Source: Archaeoglobus veneficus SNP6
GTDB taxonomy: Archaea; Halobacteriota; Archaeoglobi; Archaeoglobales; Archaeoglobaceae
NCBI RefSeq assembly: GCF_000194625.1
Contig: NC_015320.1
Coordinates: 620,001 to 684,000 of the forward strand
Reading direction: 5' to 3'
DNA: 64,000 nucleotides
Every line of letters starts with the position of its first letter. Position 1 is the first letter of the stretch. Position numbers and translations under genes: made by a program. Shown here in pieces: positions 1-11,039 of this stretch. The notes beneath the pieces are model-generated. The model saw only the letters and a list, made by a program, of their open reading frames with translations, was not told the origin of the DNA and made no database searches.

Positions 1-1212
1 AGCTTCATGGCAGCCCATACAAACGTCTCCATGGTACATTCTTGCATAAGTTGCAGTCTGATTTAGCAAGTTTTCGTGATCATCAGGATCTGTCTTGCCG
101 ACTGGTCCCGAATATGCACTTGCATTTAGTATTGCATTGTATGCGTCAAAAGTTTTTCCGTAACCATGGCACGTCAGGCATGAGACTTTCTCTGCACAGT
201 GAACAAGTCCTTTGTTTGCAGCCGTATCAGGCACTGAAGGGTTATAATGGCAGTCTTTACAGTATGTGTTATTTATCAGCGATGTGTTAAGCGAGTACGT
301 TGACGTATATCCATCATACACTCCTCTCGCGTGAAATCTGATGTCTCCCCACAGATTAGTTAGGTACCAAGACCATCCAGGTTTAGTAGGATTAACGTAC
401 CTATAGATCGGAGCATGAGTTCCATTAATTAATCCCTCATAAATGTTCTCATGGCACTTTGAGCAGTTTATACTATCCATTGGTAGAAATTCATGTTTAC
501 CACTAAATTCTGTTGACTTAGCGGCGGTTATGGTGTAAGTGCGAGTTCCATTTGGTGAAAAGGACGTAAAATTCCAGTAAAGTGTTGAATAATCGATATT
601 CCAGTGATAAGTGTACGATATCTCCTTCGAATAATTCGTGTGACAGAGCAGACAGCCAATATTCATATCCCCAAGCGTGTCATTAGCGTATTCAATCAGC
701 CTTTTGTGGGCTGCATAGTATGAGATTCGAGAAACGTCGATTGTATAGTTCGGTATGCGTGAATTATCTGGGATGTATGCCAGATTAAAGCCCGCCGCTG
801 CTGGAGCGTAACTTATCCCGCCATGTATATTCCTGATAGGTGTAGTTTTCCAGTGACACTCTAAACAGTTCGGCACGTACGCCGCATGAGCCTGCCTTCC
901 CGGATGCGCTCCCGTTGAATTTATCACAGCAAATTTCACGCCGGTGCCGTTGTAGCGGTGGCAGGTTTCGCAGCTTAAATCACTATGTGGAGCTTTTGGA
1001 TTGGAATACAGCTCATTCCACACCCTGAGATGGCACTGTTTGCAGTACTCGTCGCTTCCGCTTCCAACTGTAACGTTTATCACTCCTGATTCCGCATTGT
1101 TATCAAAATTGAAGGTTGAATGTGAGCCTACGAAAAGAGTGATGACTGGTGTAGCGTACACGAGCATAGCCGCTGCAGCGGCGATCAGCAGGAGCACAAC
1201 TTTACTATTCAT
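1..1212 (-). CDS. Octaheme-or-larger c-type cytochrome, 3' end cut by window
   Basis: The minus-strand frame opens with ATG at 1212 behind a GGTGGTGGG ribosome site and stays open to base 1, so the C-terminus lies outside the window. The visible 404 residues begin with a signal-like segment (about residues 5-27, rich in Leu, Ile and Ala). They contain eight CXXCH heme-attachment motifs: CKQCH (residues 57-61), CETCH, CLECH, CLLCH, CSKCH, CKDCH, CLTCH and CMGCH. Extra single histidines between them could be distal ligands. It starts 9 bases after the stop of the cytochrome gene at 1222-1950, so the two are probably cotranscribed. An extracytoplasmic electron carrier is inferred from the export signal and heme count; the redox partner is unknown. 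Confidence 0.9.
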   Translation of the reverse strand, partial: MNSKVVLLLIAAAAAMLVYATPVITLFVGSHSTFNFDNNAESGVINVTVGSGSDEYCKQCHLRVWNELYSNPKAPHSDLSCETCHRYNGTGVKFAVINSTGAHPGRQAHAAYVPNCLECHWKTTPIRNIHGGISYAPAAAGFNLAYIPDNSRIPNYTIDVSRISYYAAHKRLIEYANDTLGDMNIGCLLCHTNYSKEISYTYHWNIDYSTLYWNFTSFSPNGTRTYTITAAKSTEFSGKHEFLPMDSINCSKCHENIYEGLINGTHAPIYRYVNPTKPGWSWYLTNLWGDIRFHARGVYDGYTSTYSLNTSLINNTYCKDCHYNPSVPDTAANKGLVHCAEKVSCLTCHGYGKTFDAYNAILNASAYSGPVGKTDPDDHENLLNQTATYARMYHGDVCMGCHEA

Positions 1213-1221
1213 CCCACCACC

Positions 1222-1950
1222 TTAGCCGTAGTCTCTTCTTTCCTCAACTTCCACAAAGGCATATTTTGATGACGTGATGTTGAGATACGACTCATTGAAT
1301 CCCGTAACAGTTGAATATCCCGGGATAACGTGGTTAACTTCCAGCAACATACCACTACTTATATTGAAGTTTATCGTCAGATTCACCATCATATGACAGG
1401 CAACACACGCCTCGCTTGAATCGGGCAGCAATGTACCATTGTTTGCAACTATTGCCCCTCTAACAAAGGAGTTGTGCGCTTCACAAATCCCCGCATCGCT
1501 TGCGTTTGGATCGGTGTAGTTGTAGGGCGAGCCGTATATGCTCATGTCTTCAAATCCGCCAGCAAATGACATATTCTGCAGAGAACTCAGCGGTATCTCA
1601 ACATACCGGATTGCCTGCTGTCCGTTATACTGGTGGCAAAGCATACACGCAACAGTACTCGCAGCATGGGCTTGTTTTCCGGGAACAACGGCTGTACCTT
1701 TAACCTCCGCGTACGTAATATTAATGTCTGCCCTGTGGCACGAGCATCCTATATTCCTGTGATAGCTCGACATCAACTCAGTATGCACGTCAGCATGACA
1801 CTTAACACACGGCACATCATTATCCTGACCACTTAAGTCATACCACAGGTGCTGACCTGCAAAAAGGGATGCGGTGGATGGAAGAACAAGAACACCTATT
1901 GCGAAGAAAGTTATGATTATGATTATAATCTTTGGAATTTTGTTATCCAT
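1222..1950 (-). CDS. Small exported multiheme cytochrome with a CXCH motif
   Basis: This 242-residue protein has an N-terminal hydrophobic export segment (residues 6-30). It has three canonical heme motifs, CVKCH (48-52), CMLCH (102-106) and CVACH (182-186). A fourth sequence, CSCH (69-72), has one residue instead of two between the cysteines. If CSCH binds heme, this is a tetraheme protein. A C-X2-H sequence (156-159) lacks the second Cys. Extracellular cytochrome filaments have been described in Archaeoglobales, and a small tetraheme subunit would suit such a role, but no filament feature is visible here. A TATA-like ATATTTAAATAAC (about 1969-1981) lies some 25 bases before the ATG, suggesting a leaderless message that also carries the downstream octaheme gene. 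Confidence 0.85.
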   Translation of the reverse strand: MDNKIPKIIIIIITFFAIGVLVLPSTASLFAGQHLWYDLSGQDNDVPCVKCHADVHTELMSSYHRNIGCSCHRADINITYAEVKGTAVVPGKQAHAASTVACMLCHQYNGQQAIRYVEIPLSSLQNMSFAGGFEDMSIYGSPYNYTDPNASDAGICEAHNSFVRGAIVANNGTLLPDSSEACVACHMMVNLTINFNISSGMLLEVNHVIPGYSTVTGFNESYLNITSSKYAFVEVEERRDYG

Positions 1951-2221
1951 ATTGTCTCAATCTTTTTACGTTATTTAAATATTGCTTCTGAACACTCTGA
2001 CTATTTTATTAATTATAATAAATAATTACTTTGCGAAGAAAGTGTAGAAATGATTGGTGCGGAAAAACGACGTCGCCAAGAGCTCTGATTAACATAAAGG
2101 CAAAAAATAGAAAGTTTTATAAACTTGTAATAATCAGATATGAGACGGGTGAGTTGAAAATGAAAATCACGCTTACCTCCGATTCTCCCGTTCCACGTAC
2201 TAAACTGGAGGGGGTTTTAGC
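1951..2221. promoter_or_regulatory. Divergent promoter region between two cytochrome units
   Basis: This AT-rich 271-base gap separates divergent cytochrome genes. On the minus strand, ATATTTAAATAAC at about 1969-1981 sits at leaderless distance from the ATG at 1950. On the plus strand, TTTATAAAC near 2116-2124 is the best TATA candidate for the unit starting at 2222, leaving a leader of about 75 bases. A GGAGGGGG ribosome site at about 2207-2214 supports the TTG start at 2222. A 64-codon open frame (2031-2225) overlaps the leader but has no ribosome site or recognisable product. Confidence 0.5.
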
Positions 2222-2665
2222 TTGAAGTCAAAACTGTTGAAGATCTTTGTTGCAGCGATTTCAGTTTTAATGTGCGTAGCTGCTGCTTTTGCCTGGAACG
2301 GTGTGCTCTACGACGTTCTCGGTATCAAGCACACCAGCGCTGAAGCTTATGAGTACGCAAAGGAACCAGTTTACCAAGGCAGCGAATACTGTAAGGAATG
2401 CCATCCGGATATTTATGAAATTTGGGCGAAATCCAAACACCACACACCAAGCGCAGATGTTGATTGCGAAGTCTGCCACGGTCCTGGACAGACACAGAAG
2501 ATCGACAAATCCCGCGAGTTCTGCGGGAGCTGTCATGCAAAGATTCCTTTCAGACCAGGAGCCTTGGGGCTAATCGACATCGACAGCCACTATTCGGGGC
2601 CTGAATGTATTGAGTGCCACAATCCGCACAATCCGTGGCCTGCAAAGGCAATACTCTACGAGTAG
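2222..2665 (+). CDS. Exported tetraheme c-type cytochrome
   Basis: This 147-residue protein carries a signal or anchor helix (residues 5-24) followed by four CXXCH motifs at 57-61, 82-86, 101-105 and 129-133. Several other histidines (such as H73, H74 and H123) could serve as axial ligands. The size and heme count resemble small multiheme quinol-oxidase or cytochrome partner subunits, but I cannot assign a named family. Translation most likely starts at TTG 2222, placed about 8 bases after a GGAGGGGG ribosome site. The next gene, a Tat-exported ferredoxin, starts 10 bases after the stop. The pair therefore probably forms a redox module that receives electrons from the quinone pool or passes them on outside the membrane. 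Confidence 0.85.
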   Translation: MKSKLLKIFVAAISVLMCVAAAFAWNGVLYDVLGIKHTSAEAYEYAKEPVYQGSEYCKECHPDIYEIWAKSKHHTPSADVDCEVCHGPGQTQKIDKSREFCGSCHAKIPFRPGALGLIDIDSHYSGPECIECHNPHNPWPAKAILYE

Positions 2666-2675
2666 GTGAGACGCC

Positions 2676-3407
2676 ATGAATCTGAATAGAAGAGAATTTA
2701 TCAAACTCGGTTTGAAAGCTGCAGTAGTTGCCGGAGGTATTGCGGCAGTTTCTGCATCACTATCACCGAAAGAAAAGTACTGGGGCTTTGTTGTAGATTT
2801 GACAAGATGTATAGGATGTGGAAAGTGTGTACAGGCCTGCAGAACTGAGAACAAAGTTCCAGAAGGATTTTACAGAACGTGGGTTGAAAGATATACTGTG
2901 ACCGAAGAGGGGCAGGTACTTGTCGATTCTCCAAAGATGGGGGAAGAGGGTTACACACCATACCCACCCGAAACAGACATTTCAAAAATAAAAGGCGGAT
3001 ACTTCGTTCCAAAGCTCTGTAACCAGTGCGAAAATGCACCATGCGTCGCTGTTTGCCCTGTTGGTGCAACCTACATGACCGATGACGGCGTGGTGCTCGT
3101 TGACTATGAGAAGTGTATAGGATGCGGCTACTGCGTATCAGCATGTCCTTATGGGGCAAGGTACCTCTACCCAGAAGATGGAGAGAGCGAGTACATGCGG
3201 GGCAAGGTTGACAAGTGTACGTGGTGCTACCACCGCGTGGTCAGGGGACTTGAACCGGCCTGCGTGTATGTCTGTCCGACGAAAGCGAGAGTCTTTGGAA
3301 ATGTTCTTGACCCGAACAGCGATGTAAGGAAGTACTACAGGCTGAAGCTCAAACAGCCTCGCCCGAAGACGGGAGCAGATCCAAAGCTGTACTACTACAC
3401 CGGATAA
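2676..3407 (+). CDS. Tat-exported four-cluster ferredoxin (NrfC/DmsB type)
   Basis: The protein is a 243-residue iron-sulfur subunit. A twin-arginine motif (RREFIK, residues 5-10) precedes a hydrophobic stretch up to about residue 29, indicating folded export by Tat. Sixteen cysteines fall in four groups (45/48/51/55, 115/118/123/127, 147/150/153/157, 181/184/196/200), the pattern of NrfC, DmsB and HybA-type subunits that hold four [4Fe-4S] clusters. Such proteins usually move electrons between a membrane quinol-oxidising subunit and a catalytic or multiheme partner. No NrfD-like membrane subunit or molybdopterin subunit is encoded nearby. Its partners here are probably the tetraheme cytochrome just upstream and the lipoprotein cytochrome downstream. 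Function is inferred from family and context. Confidence 0.9.
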   Translation: MNLNRREFIKLGLKAAVVAGGIAAVSASLSPKEKYWGFVVDLTRCIGCGKCVQACRTENKVPEGFYRTWVERYTVTEEGQVLVDSPKMGEEGYTPYPPETDISKIKGGYFVPKLCNQCENAPCVAVCPVGATYMTDDGVVLVDYEKCIGCGYCVSACPYGARYLYPEDGESEYMRGKVDKCTWCYHRVVRGLEPACVYVCPTKARVFGNVLDPNSDVRKYYRLKLKQPRPKTGADPKLYYYTG

Positions 3408-3544
3408 ACATAGCACAGAGATACGTTTTCCAATCTTTTCCAAACACTGTGAAACCTGAGATTTCAATCTGATAAGTAGTTGTTAGCTGCTATAGCCTGA
3501 TTTTTCATTCAATAGAGGCCTATTCGGCATTAAAACCGAAAAAC

Positions 3545-3582
3545 TAATATATATTTCGAGCAACTGAACTCCAAATGGAGGG
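3545..3582 (+). promoter_or_regulatory. Promoter and ribosome site of pentaheme lipoprotein gene
   Basis: A TATA-like CTAATATATATTTCG (about 3544-3558) follows an A-rich BRE-like stretch. The Shine-Dalgarno GGAGGG occupies 3577-3582. Two in-frame ATGs follow, at 3583 and 3589. The first directly abuts the ribosome site, so the second, 6 bases away, is the likelier start. Confidence 0.55.
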
Positions 3583-3588
3583 ATGTCA

Positions 3589-4140
3589 ATGAAAACCAAG
3601 ATGCTTATATTGTTGATGGTTGTATTGGTGGCGGGGCTTTTTGCCGGCTGTACAACGACAGAAGAGGTAGCTACACCAACGACCAAGGTTACGCAGGAGG
3701 AAACACCCACAGCAACACCTGTCGAAGAGACACCAGCTCCAACGCCAACTCCAGAGAAAACACCTCAGCCATCCGCTCCTGCTGCAGCGGCAGCAACTAT
3801 CGACTGCAGTGTGTGCCACAAGAAGGCCAGCGATTATGCTGCTCACAAGGATGGAAACGGCTGTCTGAAGTGCCACGGCACCGATCCGCACAAGATACAC
3901 GTCGGTGAGGGTACGATAAACCTCGAGTGTTCTGTCTGTCACGGCACTTCTGACAAGATATCGATTCCTGAGGCTCCTGACGGTCAGCCATCCTGTGTCC
4001 TCTGTCACGACTCGAAAGATCCTGTTAAGCCGTTTAAGGACTACGTCAATGTCCACATACCACGTGGAAAGCCGTGTACGGTCTGCCACACCCAGCCCAT
4101 TGACGAGCTGCACAAGGCTGCGGACGCTGGAGCCCAGTAA
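3589..4140 (+). CDS. Pentaheme cytochrome lipoprotein
   Basis: The signal peptide ends in a lipobox (LFAGC), so the mature protein should be anchored to the membrane outside face through the lipid-modified cysteine at residue 21. A spacer of about 45 residues rich in Thr, Pro, Glu and Ala follows, as in surface-anchored archaeal proteins. The C-terminal part has five heme motifs: CSVCH, CLKCH, CSVCH, CVLCH and CTVCH. I chose the second in-frame ATG because the ribosome site GGAGGG lies directly against the first. Length is then 183 residues. The linker would hold the heme domain away from the membrane, which suits electron delivery towards an external acceptor such as mineral iron; that role is inference. 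Confidence 0.9.
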   Translation: MKTKMLILLMVVLVAGLFAGCTTTEEVATPTTKVTQEETPTATPVEETPAPTPTPEKTPQPSAPAAAAATIDCSVCHKKASDYAAHKDGNGCLKCHGTDPHKIHVGEGTINLECSVCHGTSDKISIPEAPDGQPSCVLCHDSKDPVKPFKDYVNVHIPRGKPCTVCHTQPIDELHKAADAGAQ

Positions 4141-4165
4141 AATAGCCTGAAATAGCTGGCGAGCC

Positions 4166-4729
4166 ATGAGAGCAACTATTTTTTTAATTACTCTTATCCT
4201 AATTTTCGCCACTGCTACAACGCTATGTATTCAGACGGAAGAGGTTAAGGAAAAATCCAGCGAGTTTGTCGTTCCCACGCCAGCCCCGCAGGAAACGCCG
4301 GAAGTACAGAGTACAGCAGCCAAAGCAGAGCCCATAGATGGAAACTGTCTTGCATGCCACTACAATGCCAAGAGACAGTACATTCCACAGGTTGAGAAGA
4401 TTTCCGGCCACCTCGACGCCAGTGAGTACTGCATATATTGCCATGTAAAGAATGCACCAGAGCTAACGCCCGAACAGCTTTTCCAGGAGGTGCACAAGCT
4501 TCACACGTCAAAATATAGCGACTGCGACAAGTGTCACAAGACATACACCAAAGAAGAGCTTGCCTGTGGGAACTGTCATGCAGGCGATCCATTTAAACCG
4601 AGCTACGGTAATGTCTTTGAAATACACTCTCCGAGAAACGTTGGATGCATGGAGTGCCACGGTGACGATTTTGCCAGAATACACATTGACAGAAAACCGT
4701 TCCCCGCCTATTTTTCATTCCCTGAGTAG
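4166..4729 (+). CDS. Exported pentaheme c-type cytochrome
   Basis: This 187-residue protein has a hydrophobic N-terminal helix (residues 3-21), a short Pro/Glu/Thr-rich linker, and five heme motifs: CLACH, CIYCH, CDKCH, CGNCH and CMECH. A cysteine follows the signal helix but the preceding residues (Thr-Thr-Leu) fit a lipobox poorly, so I do not call it a lipoprotein. The build resembles its neighbour at 3589-4140 (signal, linker, five hemes), suggesting duplication and divergence. It starts 25 bases after that gene and is probably cotranscribed. Its 3' end faces the heat-shock operon across a short T-rich gap. Confidence 0.88.
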   Translation: MRATIFLITLILIFATATTLCIQTEEVKEKSSEFVVPTPAPQETPEVQSTAAKAEPIDGNCLACHYNAKRQYIPQVEKISGHLDASEYCIYCHVKNAPELTPEQLFQEVHKLHTSKYSDCDKCHKTYTKEELACGNCHAGDPFKPSYGNVFEIHSPRNVGCMECHGDDFARIHIDRKPFPAYFSFPE

Positions 4730-4768
4730 TTTAAATATTATTTTAATTTTTTAAAAAAATAGAAAAGA
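4730..4768. terminator. Bidirectional T-rich terminator
   Basis: The 39-base gap between convergent genes holds runs of T and A on both strands (TTTTAATTTTTTAAAAAAAT), the usual archaeal termination signal. No hairpin is needed or seen. Confidence 0.45.
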
Positions 4769-5296
4769 TTACTCAACCTTGATTTTCTTTCTGTCTTCCT
4801 TCTTCGGATACTTCTTCTTGAAGATAATCTCGAGCACTCCGTTGTTGTACCTTGCCTTTGCTGAGTCAGGAACGACCTCACACGGCAGGTCTACGACCTC
4901 GTAGTACTTCCTGTTCTCACCTTCTGCCTTGATTTCGACGGAAGTCTCGGATGCACTTACGTCGATGTCGTCCTTGTTCACACCAGGCATCTCTGCAATT
5001 ACATGCACCTCCTCGTCGGTCTCCATAACGTCGATCAGTGGCTTGCGTTCCTCGATGCCCTGAGACACGCCCTCAGGCTTCGTACCGAACTCCCTGATCT
5101 CTGGTTTGCCGTCAGGGCCAATCCTGATGGAGAATCCCCTGACTATGGGCTTTATTTCGCCACTTGCTGCTCTTCTGAATATCTCATCAAAGTCCCTCAT
5201 CATCCTGTCAAATATTTCGTCGAAGAGTTCAAACTCTCTACCAAAGAATTCATCAAAGATGTCGTCCCTATCCCTCTTCCTTCTCCTCCAGACCAT
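4769..5296 (-). CDS. hsp20: Small heat-shock protein, Hsp20 family
   Basis: This is a cytoplasmic ATP-independent holdase of 175 residues. An acidic/Phe-rich N-terminal arm (residues 10-45) precedes an alpha-crystallin domain (about 85-165), which ends with the conserved 'NGVLEI' strand and a basic tail. It is the last gene of the operon HSR1-Cdc48-Hsp20, 53 bases after cdc48, with its own strong GGAGGTGGT ribosome site. The same gene order (AF1298-AF1297-AF1296) is known in Archaeoglobus fulgidus, where it is induced by heat. Regulation is expected through the HSR1 operator at 8317-8331. Confidence 0.95.
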   Translation of the reverse strand: MVWRRRKRDRDDIFDEFFGREFELFDEIFDRMMRDFDEIFRRAASGEIKPIVRGFSIRIGPDGKPEIREFGTKPEGVSQGIEERKPLIDVMETDEEVHVIAEMPGVNKDDIDVSASETSVEIKAEGENRKYYEVVDLPCEVVPDSAKARYNNGVLEIIFKKKYPKKEDRKKIKVE

Positions 5297-5349
5297 ATTC
5301 CACCACCTCCTTGGGATTTTTATTAATCCTTATTTAAAAAATTATAAGG

Positions 5350-7584
<2,235 letters not shown>

Positions 7585-7612
7585 TTAACCTTAATTAAAC
7601 TTACCAGTCTTC

Positions 7613-8284
7613 TTACTTGACCACCCACATACTCCTACCATTCTGCTGAACCTCCTCGACGAGACCTTTCTTTCTGAGCCTCTCAAGGGCACTCTCGACC
7701 TCCCTGTACGGTATACCAAACTGCTCCGCAATCTCGAGCGCTGAATTGGCTCCCTTTGTGAGGCCCAGCAGCACGACTCTTTCCACCTCGTCGTCGATGT
7801 GTCTCTCTATTTCGTCGAGGAGGTACTCGAACACTTCCGTTATTCTGGAGGTTATCATGCCCTGAATTCTTGAAAAGTTCTGCTGAACCTCCTCAATTTT
7901 CCGCAGAACCTTGCAGAACTCTGACATAGACTTGCCTTCGAAGCTGAATCCCTCGAACAGTCTCTTAACCTCGCTTACAGTTTTCTCGATGTCTGCACTG
8001 CTGTTACCTGTCGTTATGACCGTCTCGAATCTGTGAGGGGTGATGGAAATCTCTATTCTCAGATTGCGGTTGATGTAATAGTATCTTCTTCGTCCTTCTT
8101 CGAAGCTCGCGACAATCCCTGCCTTTTCGAGTTTCTCGAGATGCTCGAGAACGGCTTTGGGAGCCATCTTGAGGGAGTAAGATATCTCGCTAACGTAACA
8201 CGGCTTCTTGGAGAGTAGGCTAAGTATTCTTCTCCTGCTCTCGTTTCCAAGAGCCTCGAGTACTGTGTCAATATTCGCTTTCAT
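7613..8284 (-). CDS. hsr1: Heat-shock transcription regulator HSR1
   Basis: This 223-residue DNA-binding protein has an ArsR-like winged helix-turn-helix at the N-terminus (about residues 5-75), a helical middle section, and a second helix-turn-helix-like region near the C-terminus (about 170-222). It is the first gene of the hsr1-cdc48-hsp20 operon, as in Archaeoglobus fulgidus, where HSR1 (AF1298) binds the palindrome CTAAC-N5-GTTAG. That same palindrome lies in its own promoter at 8317-8331, so autoregulation and heat induction of the whole operon are expected. The ATG is preceded by a GGGAGG ribosome site at 8288-8293. Confidence 0.93.
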   Translation of the reverse strand: MKANIDTVLEALGNESRRRILSLLSKKPCYVSEISYSLKMAPKAVLEHLEKLEKAGIVASFEEGRRRYYYINRNLRIEISITPHRFETVITTGNSSADIEKTVSEVKRLFEGFSFEGKSMSEFCKVLRKIEEVQQNFSRIQGMITSRITEVFEYLLDEIERHIDDEVERVVLLGLTKGANSALEIAEQFGIPYREVESALERLRKKGLVEEVQQNGRSMWVVK

Positions 8285-8316
8285 TGTCCTCCCTCTTATT
8301 TATTCTTATATGGTTA

Positions 8317-8347
8317 CTAACAAAAAGTTAGTGAAGTACTATATAAA
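8317..8347 (-). promoter_or_regulatory. HSR1 operator and promoter of the heat-shock operon
   Basis: The palindrome CTAAC-AAAAA-GTTAG lies at 8317-8331 (arms extend by one base each side). On the minus strand it sits just downstream of a TATA box, TTTATATA (8340-8347). The predicted start of transcription, about 25 bases from the TATA centre, falls at or near the far end of the operator. A bound repressor would therefore cover the initiation site. The consensus is that reported for A. fulgidus HSR1. Confidence 0.85.
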
Positions 8348-8434
8348 GATTTCGGTGAAGGAGATCATACATGTTCGCATAACGAATGAAAAAGCGATAA
8401 ATATCTAATAAACAAGAAATTAATAAGCAATAAC

Positions 8435-11035
8435 TTAAATTTCGACTACGACTACTGCACCTCCAACTTCAAGAACGTCAACTTCCTTACCGCTGACAAC
8501 CTTCTCTATCTCCGCTTCGAACCAGTCTCTCTCGAGTTTTATTACTTCGCCATCAATGTCAATCTCCAGTCCCTCCTTCAGCAATCTGTCCTTGTCTTCC
8601 TCGTTCAGCGCGTTAACTGCTTCGACTATCTTCTTGACCTTATCTCTGAACATCGGGCCGAGTATTCCGTACTTCGGCTTTAGAGCTTTGATCCTGACAC
8701 TAATCTCCGGAGCCTCGCTCAGGATTTCGACCTTAGCGTTCAGTGCGCCGCCTATGTCCCTTGCATCCACTTCAATGGGTGAGTAGATTTTGATGAACTT
8801 CAGAGGAGCATTCAAAGCCATACCCCTGTCGTGCTTAAGTCTTCTAACCTCCGCGACTATGTCTCTCATTAGGTCTCCGCGCTTCTCCGCTTCGCTGTCG
8901 ATGAACGCCTTATCTGCCTGCGGATAGCTCTGCAGGTGAACGCTGCCGTTGCCCTTGAAAATGTTCCAGCACTCCTCGGCTATGAAGGGTGTAATGGGCG
9001 CAAGAAGCCTTATCAGCGCATCCATAGCATTGTAGAGAACGAATTTGGCTGCTCTCTTTTCCTCGTCGCTTCCTGAGTAGAGTCTGTTCTTCACGATTTC
9101 AAGGTAGTTGTCCGCATACTCATACCATGTAAAGCTCCTTATTGCCTTTAACGCCTCGTTGAAGCGATAGTTTTCCATGTGTTCATCGACATCCTTTATG
9201 AGTCTGTTGAGCTTTGAGAGAATCCACCTGTCAGCAATCCTGAGTAGCTTTTCGTCATCTTCGCTCGGTGTGTAGTCCTTAATGTGACTCATGGTAAAGC
9301 GAAGGATGCTCCAGAACTTCTGCTGGAATCGCGAGGCAGCGATGACTTCTTTCCATGTGAATATGACGTCGCTGCCTACAACGCCTGTAGCGGCCCACTG
9401 CCTCAGAGCGTCGGCTCCATACTTTTCCAGAACCTCTTCGGGCGATATTATGTTTCCAAGGCTCTTGCTCATCTTCCTGCCATCCTCGCCCAAAACCATC
9501 CCGTTTATCACTATTTCATACCACGGGATTTTGTTTGCAAGGGCCAGTGAGCGGAGAATCGTGTAGAAGGCCCACGTCCTGATTATGTCGTGACCTTGCG
9601 GTCTTAAATGGGTGGGATACTCCTTCCAGTCGTAGGGCCAGCCAGTTATGGCGAGGGGGGTTATCGATGAGTCCATCCACGTGTCGAGGACATCGTCTTC
9701 ACCCTCGAATTCAGTTGAACCGCACTGCGGGCACGGCTCTTTTGGCGCGTCCTTTGTGGGGTCTACTGGCAACCACTCTTCCTTTGCAACAACTATTGCT
9801 CCGCAATTCTTGCAGTACCACACCGGAATGGGAGTTGCGAAGATGCGCTGCCTGCTTATCACCCAGTCCCATTCCATTCCCTCTACCCATCCCTCAAGGC
9901 GGGAAAGCATGTGCTCCGGGAACCACTTGATTTTCCTTGCCTCTTTCAGTATCCTTTCCTTGTCTATCTTAACGAACCACTGCTCTTCGGCAATGATCTC
10001 AACTGGCGTCTTGCATCGCCAGCAAACTCCGACGTTCTGCTCAACGTCTTCCTGCTTTATCAACCTGCCCTCAGCCTTTAGATCTTCGATTATTTTCTCT
10101 CTTGCCTCTTTCGTCGTCAAACCGGCGTATTTTCCGGCTTTCTCGTTCAGCCTGCCAGTTCTGTCGAGAACCATCCTTAGCTCGAGATTGTGTTTCTTCC
10201 ACCACTTGACGTCCTGCCTGTCACCGAAAGTACAGATCATCACTATTCCAGTACCATACTCCATGTCCACGTCTTCATCGGCTATGACTTCCACTTCGTG
10301 CCCGCCAACAGGCACGCGAACCTTCTTCCCAATGAGGTGCCTGTAGCGCTCGTCGTCGGGATGCACAGCTATTGCGACGCATGCGGGGATAAGTTCAGGA
10401 CGGGTTGTTGCGATTACAACACTGTCCTCGCCATCTCCAAATCTAATGTAGTTCAACTTCGTAGTGCCGGACTTGTATTCAATTTCGGCGAGGGCAATTG
10501 TCGTTTCGCAGCGAGGGCAGAATATAACGGGGTGGTAGCCCTTGTAAATGAGCCCCTGGTTGTACATGCGGACAAAAGAAACCTGTGTTTTGGTGTAGTA
10601 CTCGGGATACATTGTTATGTACTCCTTGCTCCAGTCTATGGAGAAGCCAAGCCTGCGCATGGCACTTCTCATCTTCTCTATGTTCTTCTCCGTAAATTCA
10701 ACACAGAGCCTGCGGAATTCTTCTCTCGGAACGTCGTTTTTGCTTATTCCGTGCATTTCCTCAACCTTAACTTCAGTTGGCAATCCATGGCAGTCCCAGC
10801 CCTGGGGGAACATCACCTCGTAGCCCTTCATTCTCTTGTATCTCGCAATGAAATCGATATAGCACCAGTTAAGGGTATTTCCTATGTGGAATGAACCAGT
10901 GGGGTATGGGGGAGGTGTATCAATTATATAATGGGGCTTCTCAGAGTTCCAGTCGAAGTAGTACATCTCGTCCTTCCACTGCCTTACCCACTTTTCCTCA
11001 ACTTCCTTGGCTCTGTACTCCTTTTCGATTTCCAT
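8435..11035 (-). CDS. valS: Valyl-tRNA synthetase
   Basis: This class I synthetase charges tRNA-Val and is 866 residues long, typical of the archaeal enzyme. The nucleotide-binding signature HIGN follows a Pro-rich loop near residue 51, and KMSKS appears in the second half ([10 protein letters not shown]). Zinc-ribbon pairs (CPRC, CWRC, CKNC and CPQC) lie in the insertion domains. The editing domain (CP1) occupies roughly residues 190-340, with the anticodon-binding helical domain after residue 600. The gene starts 4 bases beyond the stop of the FAH-family gene, and its GAGGTGAC ribosome site overlaps that stop, so the two form a translationally coupled unit. Confidence 0.97.
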   Translation of the reverse strand: MEIEKEYRAKEVEEKWVRQWKDEMYYFDWNSEKPHYIIDTPPPYPTGSFHIGNTLNWCYIDFIARYKRMKGYEVMFPQGWDCHGLPTEVKVEEMHGISKNDVPREEFRRLCVEFTEKNIEKMRSAMRRLGFSIDWSKEYITMYPEYYTKTQVSFVRMYNQGLIYKGYHPVIFCPRCETTIALAEIEYKSGTTKLNYIRFGDGEDSVVIATTRPELIPACVAIAVHPDDERYRHLIGKKVRVPVGGHEVEVIADEDVDMEYGTGIVMICTFGDRQDVKWWKKHNLELRMVLDRTGRLNEKAGKYAGLTTKEAREKIIEDLKAEGRLIKQEDVEQNVGVCWRCKTPVEIIAEEQWFVKIDKERILKEARKIKWFPEHMLSRLEGWVEGMEWDWVISRQRIFATPIPVWYCKNCGAIVVAKEEWLPVDPTKDAPKEPCPQCGSTEFEGEDDVLDTWMDSSITPLAITGWPYDWKEYPTHLRPQGHDIIRTWAFYTILRSLALANKIPWYEIVINGMVLGEDGRKMSKSLGNIISPEEVLEKYGADALRQWAATGVVGSDVIFTWKEVIAASRFQQKFWSILRFTMSHIKDYTPSEDDEKLLRIADRWILSKLNRLIKDVDEHMENYRFNEALKAIRSFTWYEYADNYLEIVKNRLYSGSDEEKRAAKFVLYNAMDALIRLLAPITPFIAEECWNIFKGNGSVHLQSYPQADKAFIDSEAEKRGDLMRDIVAEVRRLKHDRGMALNAPLKFIKIYSPIEVDARDIGGALNAKVEILSEAPEISVRIKALKPKYGILGPMFRDKVKKIVEAVNALNEEDKDRLLKEGLEIDIDGEVIKLERDWFEAEIEKVVSGKEVDVLEVGGAVVVVEI

Positions 11036-11039
11036 TCTG

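Noticed and set aside
2031-2225. 64-codon frame upstream of the tetraheme gene
   Set aside because: Lies in an AT-rich promoter/leader, has no ribosome site and no protein-like pattern.
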